Positions 15,733-24,098 of a stretch of DNA of 33,711 nucleotides are shown here, in pieces (position 1 is the stretch's first letter; every line of letters begins with the position of its first letter). The stretch is from Thermoplasma sp. (GTDB lineage: Archaea > Thermoplasmatota > Thermoplasmata > Thermoplasmatales > Thermoplasmataceae), in NCBI RefSeq assembly GCF_023256435.1, contig NZ_JAGDXM010000012.1, positions 1-33,711 on the forward strand, read 5' to 3'. Both the position numbers and the translations under genes were made by a program. The notes beneath the pieces are model-generated. The model had not been told where the DNA came from, ran no database searches, and saw nothing but the letters and a program-made list of their open reading frames with translations.

Positions 15733-17394
15733 ATGAACCCTACTAACGTATGGTATAGATGGTGGCCTATAGGGCTTCCATACAGTCTTGAATATCCAAG
15801 AGCATCACTTTACAAGATATTTGAGCACCGCGCAGAGGAACATTCTGATAGAGATTTCATAGTATTCTACGATAGGAGACTTAGATATGCTGACGTCCTG
15901 AAGGAGGTAAAATCGCTGTCAAGCACTCTTATGGATCTCGGAATACAGAAGGGTGATAGGGTAGGCATCTATCTTCAGAATTCGCCCAATTTCGCCATAT
16001 CTCTGCTAGCTATTTCAAGATCCGGAGGAATAGCAGTATTCATGAACCCAATGCTCAAGAGAGACGAGATAAGGAATATACTTGAAGATTCAAAGCCGAA
16101 GATCATAATAACCTCTGGCGAACTCCTTAACAATCTGTCGGAAGCAAGGGAAATGGGCATAAAGATAATAGCCGGAAATCTCAATTATTATCTGCCTGAG
16201 AAAAGTTCGGTGAATGTCCCAGATTTCATGAAACAGACCTATGATCTTGCGAATGCCATAAGATGGGATGAGGCTGTTTCGACCAGAAACATACATGAAG
16301 AGGTCGCCACCGGGCCGGATGATCCGCTGATAATAGCCTATACCTCCGGTACAACTGGTATACCTAAGGGATGCCTCCACACAAACAGATCAGTCATAGC
16401 AAATGCAATGGCTTCATCTTACTGGAGGAACACAACACCATCCACAGTAGAGCTGGCGGTGGCGCCTTTCTTCCATGTTACCGGCCTGTCGTTCTCGCTG
16501 CTTTCTCCAATATATTCAGGCAGCGAACTGGTCATAATGACAAGATGGAATAAATTCACATTTCTTGATATGATAGAGAAGTACCATGTTACGCATGTTA
16601 TAGTTATCTCCACGATGATAGCCGATCTCCTCACCGTGGAAGGCCTTGAAAAACGTGATTTCAGTTCTCTTAGGTTCATAGGCGGAGGTGGCACACCAAT
16701 TCCGAAAGCTCTTGCCGAGAAATTCGAGAGGATAGTCGGACTGCCATTTGTGGAGGGTTATGGAATGACGGAAGCCATGGGGCAGAGCCACGTCAATCCT
16801 CCAGGAAGGAGGAAGCTCCAGTGCATTGGAGTGCCGCAGTTTGGCTATGATGCGAGGATAATTGATGTTGAGACAGGTCAGGACATAACCGGGAAAGGAA
16901 CTGGAGAGATCGTCATAAGCGGGCCATCGCTTTTCTCAGGATACTACAATAAACCTGATGAAACTGAGAAAGCAACGATAATACTTGACGGAAAGAAGTT
17001 TGTGAGAACTGGGGATATCGGCTATATGGACGATGAGGGTTATTTCTTCGTCGTGGACAGGCTGAAGAGGATGATAAACAGATCCGGATTCAAGGTCTGG
17101 CCCATGGAGGTGGACAGCCTCCTCTACAACCATCCGGCCGTGAAGGAGGCATGCGTTGTAGGGGTACCCGATGAGAGGGTGGGCGAAGAGGTCAAGGCCC
17201 TGGTCGTTCTGAAGCCAGATTACCGCGGGAAAGTCCGGCCGGAAGAGATAATTGAATGGTCCAAAAAACAGCTTGCCTCATACAAGTATCCAAGGATCGT
17301 GGAATTCGTGGACGAACTTCCCAAAACTCCATCAGGAAAGATAGATTGGAGATCAATTCAGGAGGCTGAGAAAAACAGAGTCAGAATGCCCTAG
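15733..17394 (+). CDS. Fatty acyl-CoA ligase (AMP-forming)
   Basis: This ANL-superfamily acyl-CoA synthetase activates a carboxylic acid with ATP and CoA through an acyl-adenylate. It has 553 residues from ATG 15733, chosen from the TATA spacing; ATG 15718 would add five. Motifs: P-loop YTSGTTGIPKG, A5 motif GYGMTEAMGQS, RTGDIGYMDDEGYF with the hinge region VVDRLKRMI, and the C-terminal catalytic Lys in TPSGKIDWR. It resembles medium- or long-chain fatty acyl-CoA ligases. Its 3' end overlaps the convergent acyl-CoA dehydrogenase gene by 14 bp. Together with that gene and the downstream hydratase and dehydrogenase it supplies beta-oxidation; the chain length is not readable. Confidence 0.9.
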   Translation: MNPTNVWYRWWPIGLPYSLEYPRASLYKIFEHRAEEHSDRDFIVFYDRRLRYADVLKEVKSLSSTLMDLGIQKGDRVGIYLQNSPNFAISLLAISRSGGIAVFMNPMLKRDEIRNILEDSKPKIIITSGELLNNLSEAREMGIKIIAGNLNYYLPEKSSVNVPDFMKQTYDLANAIRWDEAVSTRNIHEEVATGPDDPLIIAYTSGTTGIPKGCLHTNRSVIANAMASSYWRNTTPSTVELAVAPFFHVTGLSFSLLSPIYSGSELVIMTRWNKFTFLDMIEKYHVTHVIVISTMIADLLTVEGLEKRDFSSLRFIGGGGTPIPKALAEKFERIVGLPFVEGYGMTEAMGQSHVNPPGRRKLQCIGVPQFGYDARIIDVETGQDITGKGTGEIVISGPSLFSGYYNKPDETEKATIILDGKKFVRTGDIGYMDDEGYFFVVDRLKRMINRSGFKVWPMEVDSLLYNHPAVKEACVVGVPDERVGEEVKALVVLKPDYRGKVRPEEIIEWSKKQLASYKYPRIVEFVDELPKTPSGKIDWRSIQEAEKNRVRMP

Positions 17395-18499
17395 AAACCT
17401 TTTTTCCATATTTGCTGCGCAGAAATCTGTATATGACAAGCCGCTCTATTTCAGACGAGCCCTCCCATATCTCCATTATCTTTGCATCCCTGAAGAACTG
17501 TTCCATATCCGATTCCATACCATATGTTCCGGTCAGAAGTACGCCCAGTCTGGACGAATCGACCGCTACCTCGGAAGCAAACGCCTTTGCCTCGCTGGTG
17601 AGCACCGGATCAGTCCTGCCCGTATGAATGGAATTGACAGCCTCGTAGGTGAGCATCCTTGCGGATTCTACCCTCGCCGCAAGATCGGCGATTGCAAACT
17701 GATGCCTCTCCTCCATCTTATTTTCTGGATCGCTGTAGAAAGCCATCAGCCTCCTTATTATCCCCTCCGCTATTCCAACGGAAAGCGCCGCAACATATGT
17801 CCTGCTTACGTCAAAAAAATTCATGACGTAGTAGAAGCCCATTCCAGGTTTGCCTATCATATCGCTGGAATCCACATGGACGCCGTCAAGGGAGATGATA
17901 GTGGTATCTGTCCCACGCACACCAAGCTTTCCCTGGATCTTACTTATTTTGACCCCTGCAGCATGCGGATTCAACACAAACAGCGAATGAGACTGCTGCG
18001 GCTTTACGCCGTTCTCTGTTCTCGCAAGTACCAGAAGGAAATCCGCAATGTCACCGTTTGTGATGAACATCTTCGATCCGCTGATCACGTAATGATCGCC
18101 TTCCCTGACAGCGGTCGTCTTAAGATTAGCCAGATCGCTTCCTCCGCCGGGCTCTGTGAGCGCCAGCCCCATCTTCTTCTTTCCATGGATAACCGGTTCA
18201 TACAGATCTGATATCTGTTTCTGGGTTCCGTAGAACCTCAGTATTTCATTGCCGAAAAAGGGAACAGCCATCGATATTCCAAGATTTGGATTTACAGAAG
18301 ACATTTCTTCAAGCGCTATTATGAATTTCCATATGTCTTCCGGATGCAGTATATCTGATGCAACTGCTTTCCGGAAAAGTTCCTCTGGAAACTCCTCCAT
18401 CTCATCCGATCTCTTTGAGTATACTGGAAATTCCCTCAATGAGAAATTCCTTACGCGATCCCTGAATCTCTCAATATCCTCAGAAAGAGTGAATTCCAT
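17381..18499 (-). CDS. Acyl-CoA dehydrogenase
   Basis: The protein has 372 residues from ATG 18499. GAGGAGG at 18506-18512 gives ideal spacing for this start, while the upstream in-frame start at 18514 overlaps that site. This FAD enzyme makes the first oxidation of beta-oxidation, acyl-CoA to trans-2-enoyl-CoA, passing electrons to ETF (not in the window). Motifs: GLALTEPGGGSDLANL, MFITNGDIADFLLV, and the C-terminal catalytic Glu E346 in EIWEGSSEIERL, at the MCAD E376 position. It lies 128 bp after the 3-hydroxyacyl-CoA dehydrogenase gene on the same strand, probably co-transcribed. Isovaleryl/butyryl versus medium-chain specificity is open. Confidence 0.92.
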   Translation of the reverse strand: MEFTLSEDIERFRDRVRNFSLREFPVYSKRSDEMEEFPEELFRKAVASDILHPEDIWKFIIALEEMSSVNPNLGISMAVPFFGNEILRFYGTQKQISDLYEPVIHGKKKMGLALTEPGGGSDLANLKTTAVREGDHYVISGSKMFITNGDIADFLLVLARTENGVKPQQSHSLFVLNPHAAGVKISKIQGKLGVRGTDTTIISLDGVHVDSSDMIGKPGMGFYYVMNFFDVSRTYVAALSVGIAEGIIRRLMAFYSDPENKMEERHQFAIADLAARVESARMLTYEAVNSIHTGRTDPVLTSEAKAFASEVAVDSSRLGVLLTGTYGMESDMEQFFRDAKIMEIWEGSSEIERLVIYRFLRSKYGKKVSRAF

Positions 18500-18627
18500 A
18501 TAGATCCTCCTCAAGATTCGATAAATAACGTATGAACATCATTTCCGCCATGCCCAGCCCATTTGCCTGTTGTCCTTTCAGGATTGGCAGCGTATCTCAA
18601 ATTGAATCTACCTTCATAACGCATGAT

Positions 18628-19734
18628 CTATGCCCTGGACAAAAGCTCAGATGGCCTGTACCAGCTCTTCCCGTATCTGTCGTAGAGATCTTGGAGTTCT
18701 GCGATTACTGCGGCTCTTCCAAACCTATCAAGGTATGCGAATGGCCCGTATGGCCAGTTCATGGCTAGCTTCATAGCTTCGTCTATCTCATTTTGGCTAG
18801 ATACCCCGTTATCTGCAAGCCACGCGGCCTCATTTATAGCTCCAGCTATGATCCTCAGCGGATCCACCTTTCTCTTTATATCTGCTTCGTTCAAGTTGAT
18901 CTTTCTGTACCTGCCAGGAGCATCGTACTTGTAGAATCCATATCCCGTTTTAACGCCCCATCTTTTCTCCTTGAACATCCCTTCAAGGGATCTGTTCATC
19001 TCTGTGTTGAAGCCACGATCCATCAGTTCCCTTGTCCCATAATATATCACGTCAAGCCCTACGAAATCTATAAGCTCGCACATTCCCATGGGAAAACCGA
19101 GCACATTTCTGGTTGCGAAATCTATCTCCTCGGGACTGTATCCTTCATCTATCAGGGAGAAGGTTTCGTAAAATGCCCTTGCGTTGATGCGGTTAACTAT
19201 GAAGCCAGGCACCTCCTTGCTTATCACCACATATTTCTTTCCTATATCCGACATCAGCCTGGTTGTAGTCTGTAAGGTGTCATCCGACGTGTTTCGACCA
19301 CGCACTACCTCAACGAGCGGCATTATTATCGGTGGATTGAAAAAATGGGTTCCGATCAGCCTCTCCTTCTTGGAAAGCGAATCGGAGAGATCCGATATTG
19401 GGATCGTTGACGTGTTAGATGCAAATATTGCGCTGACAGGCACTATATTCTCAAGATCCCTATACACCTCTCTCTTGATCTCCAGCACCTCCGGCACAGC
19501 CTCAACGATGAAGCTGCAACCTGAGAGATCCTTCATAGACGATGTGAATATGAGATTGGATGATGTATCTTCCATCTTAAGTCTTGAGAGGCTCTTCAGT
19601 GCATTATTTTTTCCTCTTTCGAGCGCTTCAGCGTTATTATCATATACGAACGTCCTGAAACCGCGTGAGGCAAAGAGGGCACCGATGGAATTTCCCATGG
19701 TTCCTGCACCGATGACGCCTATTATTTTCTGCAT
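18628..19734 (-). CDS. 3-hydroxyacyl-CoA dehydrogenase
   Basis: The protein has 368 residues from ATG 19734. The TATA (TTAAATATAA, near 19760) lies about 26 nt upstream, whereas the ATG at 19746 would be too close. It oxidises L-3-hydroxyacyl-CoA to 3-ketoacyl-CoA with NAD. N-terminal Rossmann GVIGAGTMGNSIG, then GTHFFNPP with the catalytic His, and GFIVNRI. Two C-terminal 3HCDH repeats follow: GLDVIYYGTREL... to GVKTGYGFY, and about 280-368. The length resembles the dehydrogenase half of archaeal fused hydratase-dehydrogenases, but here the hydratase is a separate gene at 20281. First gene of the minus pair with acyl-CoA dehydrogenase. Confidence 0.92.
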   Translation of the reverse strand: MQKIIGVIGAGTMGNSIGALFASRGFRTFVYDNNAEALERGKNNALKSLSRLKMEDTSSNLIFTSSMKDLSGCSFIVEAVPEVLEIKREVYRDLENIVPVSAIFASNTSTIPISDLSDSLSKKERLIGTHFFNPPIIMPLVEVVRGRNTSDDTLQTTTRLMSDIGKKYVVISKEVPGFIVNRINARAFYETFSLIDEGYSPEEIDFATRNVLGFPMGMCELIDFVGLDVIYYGTRELMDRGFNTEMNRSLEGMFKEKRWGVKTGYGFYKYDAPGRYRKINLNEADIKRKVDPLRIIAGAINEAAWLADNGVSSQNEIDEAMKLAMNWPYGPFAYLDRFGRAAVIAELQDLYDRYGKSWYRPSELLSRA

Positions 19735-20280
19735 ATGTGATATCATACCTTGCTGTTATATTTAACTACTGATCAAATGATCCTTATCTTCAAAATCTTG
19801 ATACGCAGCGGAGATTTCAAAGAATGATATACAGATAATTATGATGCACCTCAGCTATATATTTCAACATACACCATAAACAACATTATTATTGATCACA
19901 TTTGTTTTATGGCAACATTGGAAGTTTGTGGGAAGCTGTAAAACTCCCTCTTCTGAAATGAGATACGCTTACTTACCTCGATGGATATATTTATAAATTA
20001 TCTTCTCATGTTCTCTGGTATACTCCACGATACCAAATGATGTGATATTCGAATAAAATAGCTGAAATCCGAATTCACGCCTGTGGATATCACGATATGG
20101 GGCTTGTCCGGATGTTCGGAAAGACATAGGGCTCTTAGCTGAAAGCAAGTTCGAAGATTCAGTTGAAGGGTAGCTCACCACGCCGATCTAGACCATGCAT
20201 ACACGCAGCCGGATCTGTAATGTTATATTGAATTAGTAGATCTATGCCATGGCTCATGGCAGTGGAATGAAGGTGATCAT
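19735..20280. other. 546-bp gap without a recognised gene
   Basis: It holds the promoter of the minus-strand dehydrogenase (near 19760) and the leader of the plus-strand hydratase. Between them no open frame looks coding. A 70-codon minus frame at 19969-20181 has an unlikely composition and no ribosome-binding site. A plus-strand TATA-like ATATATTTATAAA (about 19984-19996) precedes a small hairpin GGTAT/ATACC (near 20018-20035). The stretch 20000-20190 has intermediate base composition and may be a decayed gene or a small RNA. I cannot identify it. Confidence 0.4.
20218..20279 (+). promoter_or_regulatory. Promoter and hairpin leader of enoyl-CoA hydratase gene
   Basis: TAATGTTATATTG (about 20218-20230) can serve as TATA with initiation near 20250, giving a leader of about 30 nt. 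That leader carries the ribosome-binding site GGTGATC (20272-20278) before ATG 20281. GCCATG-GCT-CATGGC (20246-20260) is a perfect 6-bp hairpin with 3-nt loop at the predicted 5' end. The presence of a leader is unusual among the mostly leaderless first genes here. Confidence 0.45.
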
Positions 20281-21021
20281 ATGGAGAAAGTAACGATCGA
20301 AAAAGAAGGCAGCACGATGATCATAGGAATAAACAGATCCGAGAAGAAGAATGCCATAGACAGCGAGACGGCTGCAGCGCTGAATGATGCATTCACAGAG
20401 TTTGAATTTTCAGACAGCAGGGTGGCCGTGATAACTGGCATAGGCGATTCATTTTCCGCGGGTGCCGATCTGAACGATGCGGATGCCCTGTCCAGAAGAG
20501 TTTCAGACGGAAATGGCCCGCTAGGCATAACAAGGAGATTCATAAGTAAACCTGTGATAGCAGCCATATCCGGCTACTGCGTTGCCGGAGGCTTAGAATT
20601 AGCGCTGTGGGCTGACATTCGCGTCGCAGATGAAACCGCAAAATTCGGCTTTCTCGAGAGAAGGTACGGTATCCCGCTGATAGATGGTGGAACGCAGAGG
20701 CTACCGCTGATAATAGGACTGGGAAGGGCGCTTGATCTGATCATGACTGGGCGCTTGATACAGGCAGACGAGGCATTCAACATCGGCCTTGTCAATTACA
20801 TTGTGAAAGGATCTGATCTCCTGAAAATATCCATTGAGATCGCTGAAAAGATTTCATCGTATCCATGGAAGACGCTGTTAAGGGACAGATGGTCTGTCTA
20901 CCTGGGATTGGGAAATAACCCATATGGATCGCTGACCACAGAGGCTGTGTTCGGCAGGGAGACCGTGGACGAGGGTATAGTGAAGGATGGATCTGAAAAA
21001 TTCAGATCAGGAGTAAGATGA
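20281..21021 (+). CDS. Enoyl-CoA hydratase/isomerase
   Basis: This 246-residue crotonase-family protein hydrates trans-2-enoyl-CoA to 3-hydroxyacyl-CoA. Oxyanion-hole segments are FSAGADL and SGYCVAGGLELA. Both catalytic glutamates of true hydratases are present: E106 in GGLELAL and E126 in KFGFLERRYG. The family signature GGTQRLP follows. The start at ATG 20281 is supported by GGTGATC at the right distance. It stands alone as a plus-strand unit, divergent from the 3-hydroxyacyl-CoA dehydrogenase/acyl-CoA dehydrogenase pair across the 546-bp gap. These together cover all beta-oxidation steps except thiolysis. Confidence 0.92.
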   Translation: MEKVTIEKEGSTMIIGINRSEKKNAIDSETAAALNDAFTEFEFSDSRVAVITGIGDSFSAGADLNDADALSRRVSDGNGPLGITRRFISKPVIAAISGYCVAGGLELALWADIRVADETAKFGFLERRYGIPLIDGGTQRLPLIIGLGRALDLIMTGRLIQADEAFNIGLVNYIVKGSDLLKISIEIAEKISSYPWKTLLRDRWSVYLGLGNNPYGSLTTEAVFGRETVDEGIVKDGSEKFRSGVR

Positions 21022-21153
21022 TATGAAATATTTGAATTGCGCGTTATCTTCTCGATCTCTGGCAAACCATCCGATCACATCATAAACGCATTGGCCCGCA
21101 ATGGCGCAATGTTTGGTTATACCTTCATTGGGGGATGTCTCATGCAACATAAA

Positions 21154-22848
21154 TCAGCTTTTGGATCGCTGCCTTTCATCCCTATGTTTGGTGGACAATC
21201 TCCTTGAGATATAATCAGTCATTTCAACTGCAGCCGACTTATCCATTTCTCTTATCCTGTATTTTTCAGTTCTGCCAGTTGGTGTTTTCGGTAGAGCGTC
21301 AAGAAACATTATATAATTCGGTATCCAGAATGCCGGCATATTCTCTATGCAATAATCTATGATTTCCTCCGGACGAAGATCGTTAGATGCTGGAACTATA
21401 ACAGCCATGACTTCCTCGTCCGAACCTTTCTTAACAGGAATTACAGCTGCATCCTTGATCCTGTCATACTTCAGGAGTATCTGCTCAACTTCAAACGATG
21501 ATATATTCTCACCCTTCCTTCTTATTGCGTCTTTAGCCCTGTCCACAAAATATATATTGCCATTTTCATCATATTTTCCAAGATCTCCAGTATGGAACCA
21601 CAGATCCCTGAATGCATCCAGCGTTTCTCTCTCCATTCCATAATATTCCTTAAAAGTGACCCATGGTAATTTTGGCCTTATAAGTATCTCGCCTGTCTCT
21701 CCAGGCTTTACAGGCCGATCCTCTTGATCCACGATGGTGACCTCAAAGGGAGGGGCTGGCCTTCCGCAACTCCCGGGCGGATTTCTGCCTTCTACAACAT
21801 CGCTGTAGGGCGAGGTCACAGGGATACCTGCTTCGGTACCTCCATAACCGCCAGTTATACGTATATCAAATCGTTTTACGCACATATCCCATATTTCCTT
21901 TGATGAATAGGCTATTGCGATAAGTTTGCCATGGCGTCTCTCCTTCTCATGCGGCTTCTGCTTGAGTAGTATCTCAAATATCGGCCCTACAGCATGAAAA
22001 TGTGTTATGCCGTAGTTTGAGATGTCATCCCAGAATGTGGCAGGATTCAGTCTTTCCACGAGAACCATGCTTGCATTCGCAAGCATTGATGAAATTGTTG
22101 CAAGATCAAGTGCCATGATGTGGAAGAGAGGTAAATAGACATAGATCCTGCTTTCAGGGGTGACTCCACCCGCATCGATCATATCAAGCGCTGTTGCGAT
22201 GAACTGTGCATTGGTCTCAACGACAACCTTTGACTTGCCCGTTGTGCCAGATGTGAGTATCATGGCTGCGGGATCTTTCCATTTTTGATCCAGATAGATC
22301 TCGGCACCGGAAGGCTCCTTCAGCAGATCTTCATATGAAAATACTTTGACGTTGCCAAATTTCAACCTATCTGTGTTTGCAGTCCCTATGACTATCACAA
22401 CCCTGATCCTTGGCAGCTGATCAGCAACCTGCAGAAACTGATCAAGGAGCCTTGAATCGAGGAAAAGCCCTGTTACTTGCGGACGATCAAGATTGTACAC
22501 CAATGGATCTTTTATAAAAGCAGTATTGACTGTAACTGGTATGGCTCCAGCCTTAAGAATTGAAAAATAGGAGATTATCCATTCTGGAGAATTGTAAGCA
22601 AAGATCCCTACCCTTTCTCCCATGCCGATTCCAGCCCTGATGATTGCACTTCCCATTCTATCACTGAATCTATCAACATCAGAATAGGTGAATCTTCTAC
22701 CGTCCTGAAATGTGATCCAGATTTTTTCTCCGTTCTCAATGGCTTTTTGCTTTACCATGTTTGCCACGGATTTATATCTTTCAAGTGCCTCCTGATAAAC
22801 AGAAATATCATAGAAACCTACCTTCCTAGTAGGATCTGGCGGAAACAT
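21154..22848 (-). CDS. Acyl-CoA ligase, CaiC-like
   Basis: This is a second AMP-forming acyl-CoA synthetase, 564 residues from ATG 22848. A TTG start at 22857 would add three residues and is less likely. Motifs: ILTSGTTGKSK, GGYGGTEAG, WFHTGDLGKYDENGNIYFVDR and KDAIRRKGENISSFEVE. The last is typical of crotonobetaine/carnitine-CoA ligases and their relatives. The C-terminal catalytic Lys position (TPTGK in most ligases) is Arg here (TPTGRTEKYRIR), with a Lys three residues on. The substrate is unknown: carnitine-like, or another short/branched acid. It converges on the enoyl-CoA hydratase gene across 132 bp. An AT-rich TATA region lies near 22885-22905, giving a short leader. Confidence 0.88.
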   Translation of the reverse strand: MFPPDPTRKVGFYDISVYQEALERYKSVANMVKQKAIENGEKIWITFQDGRRFTYSDVDRFSDRMGSAIIRAGIGMGERVGIFAYNSPEWIISYFSILKAGAIPVTVNTAFIKDPLVYNLDRPQVTGLFLDSRLLDQFLQVADQLPRIRVVIVIGTANTDRLKFGNVKVFSYEDLLKEPSGAEIYLDQKWKDPAAMILTSGTTGKSKVVVETNAQFIATALDMIDAGGVTPESRIYVYLPLFHIMALDLATISSMLANASMVLVERLNPATFWDDISNYGITHFHAVGPIFEILLKQKPHEKERRHGKLIAIAYSSKEIWDMCVKRFDIRITGGYGGTEAGIPVTSPYSDVVEGRNPPGSCGRPAPPFEVTIVDQEDRPVKPGETGEILIRPKLPWVTFKEYYGMERETLDAFRDLWFHTGDLGKYDENGNIYFVDRAKDAIRRKGENISSFEVEQILLKYDRIKDAAVIPVKKGSDEEVMAVIVPASNDLRPEEIIDYCIENMPAFWIPNYIMFLDALPKTPTGRTEKYRIREMDKSAAVEMTDYISRRLSTKHRDERQRSKS

Positions 22849-23156
22849 GACATGCAATATGTAATCATGCTTAAATCCATTACGATAAATTATATAATAT
22901 ATACATGTCTTAAGCTAGAGATATATGATCGATAGATGGATCAATCTAGGATCCTTAAAACAACCTTCAGTTGAAGTATCTTATCTTCTGCACATACAAA
23001 TACGATTACTTCGAATCGCATACCACATAAAGCAATGCTGTATTCACGACCGTATATTAAATAAGCGCTGCGTATATTAAGATAATCTCCTAATTTTCAT
23101 ATCAGACTAATTCAAACAGATATTACTTGGTTTCGTAGATTTCATACGGCAGGCGT
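22849..23156. other. 308-bp non-coding gap with direct repeats
   Basis: No gene is visible. CGTATATTAA occurs twice, at 23051-23060 and 23071-23080, exactly 20 bp apart (about two helical turns). An imperfect palindrome CTTCAGTTGAAG lies at 22965-22976. The promoter of the minus-strand ligase is near 22885-22905. The direct repeats could bind a regulator or act as tandem TATA elements, but no gene starts close downstream on the plus strand. Confidence 0.4.
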
Positions 23157-23393
23157 TTAATCCTCTATTAATATTGTCTTGGTGGTGCTGGTTTTCCCGC
23201 GCTGTATCCTGATCTTTGATGGATCTGCATTGAAATAGCGGGATAGCTGTCTTATGACGTCAGCGTTTGCCCTGCCATTCTCCCTTGGCTCTTCTGTGAA
23301 TACCACAATATAATCGCCATCCTTCCGTATATCCCCTCTGCCATGCCTGACCTTAACCATAACAATCAAGCGATCCCGGTTGAGAAGATCCAT
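23157..23393 (-). CDS. DUF167 (YggU-family) protein
   Basis: This 78-residue DUF167 protein belongs to a small alpha/beta family of unknown function found in bacteria, archaea and eukaryotes. Family features are EEPRENGRANADVIRQLSRYF followed by IRIQRGKTSTTK, the R-G-x-x-S/T-x-x-K signature. The start is either ATG 23393 or ATG 23360 (MVKVRHGRG). The shorter form fits the usual family N-terminus, and a TATA near 23405 fits a transcript start near 23380, so both remain open. It is divergent from the flavin-binding protein gene at 23468. Confidence 0.85.
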   Translation of the reverse strand: MDLLNRDRLIVMVKVRHGRGDIRKDGDYIVVFTEEPRENGRANADVIRQLSRYFNADPSKIRIQRGKTSTTKTILIED

Positions 23394-23467
23394 TTAGGGT
23401 ATAATATTTACGATTTTGTAATCTTTGGATCGCCATAGATTTATGCCAGCCTAGGTCATATTTAGGC

Positions 23468-24094
23468 ATGAATGATGAAGGGATAAAGAATAGGGTCAAG
23501 AGATATCCAGAAAGGGCCTCATATAATTTAGAAGATCTGAGATCGATTCTGTCAAGAAACTTTGTGTGCACAGTCTCCTTTGTCGATGAGGGCGTTCCCT
23601 ATGCTATACCCATGATGTTTGCAAACAGAGGTGAGACTATATACCTGCACGGTTCGATGGAGAGCAGGATATACAGTGTGATGAGATCAAGCCAGTTGAT
23701 CGCCATTTCACTGATGGAGCTGAACGGCATCGTGCTCGCCTCCGAGATCAAAAACAATTCAGTCAACTACGTTTCAGCTCTGATCTTCGGAAGGCCTGTG
23801 GAGGTCGAGGACATCGCTGAGAAGCTGCAGACGTTCAGAATGCTAACCGCGAAAATAGCTCCTGGCCGCTGGGAAGATTCCATCAAACCTTCGGTAGATG
23901 ATCTGGATGGGGTCTTTGTTTTCTCGGTCAAACCTGAAACGTTTTCGATGAAGATGAGGACAGGGCCGCCGCATGATCCATCGCAATCCGGCATATGGTC
24001 CGGCGTCATACCCATACTTCACTCCTATGGAAACGCTGGAGAGGATGCACCGGAATACATCAAATCGCTGTACGGAAAGTATCTGTTCAGATGA
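23468..24094 (+). CDS. FMN-binding split-barrel protein (NimA/pyridoxamine oxidase-like)
   Basis: This 208-residue protein belongs to the pyridoxamine 5'-phosphate oxidase-related family. Its features resemble the nitroimidazole-resistance (NimA-like) branch: YAIPMMFANRGETIYLHGS, MESRIYSVMRS, SVNYVSALIFGRPVEVED, and the closing MRTGPPHDP...WSGVIPI. Such proteins bind FMN or a related flavin and act as reductases; the natural substrate is unknown. Start: ATG 23468, with TATA-like AGATTTATG about 26 nt upstream, leaderless. It converges on the next MFS gene with 4 bp between the coding ends. Confidence 0.85.
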   Translation: MNDEGIKNRVKRYPERASYNLEDLRSILSRNFVCTVSFVDEGVPYAIPMMFANRGETIYLHGSMESRIYSVMRSSQLIAISLMELNGIVLASEIKNNSVNYVSALIFGRPVEVEDIAEKLQTFRMLTAKIAPGRWEDSIKPSVDDLDGVFVFSVKPETFSMKMRTGPPHDPSQSGIWSGVIPILHSYGNAGEDAPEYIKSLYGKYLFR

Positions 24095-24098
24095 CGGA

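Noticed and set aside
17624-18211. 195-codon open frame antisense to acyl-CoA dehydrogenase
   Set aside because: Fully covered by the dehydrogenase gene; composition is a reverse-frame shadow, with no ribosome-binding site or motif.
19184-19765. 193-codon open frame antisense to 3-hydroxyacyl-CoA dehydrogenase
   Set aside because: Shadow of a well-supported gene; no domain recognised.
20141-20165. tRNA T-loop-like GTTCGAA
   Set aside because: The flanking bases do not form a 5-bp T stem, and no acceptor, D or anticodon arm fits.
19969-20181. 70-codon minus-strand open frame in the large gap
   Set aside because: No promoter or ribosome-binding site at the right distance, unusual composition, and no recognisable family. 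Described as part of the gap instead.
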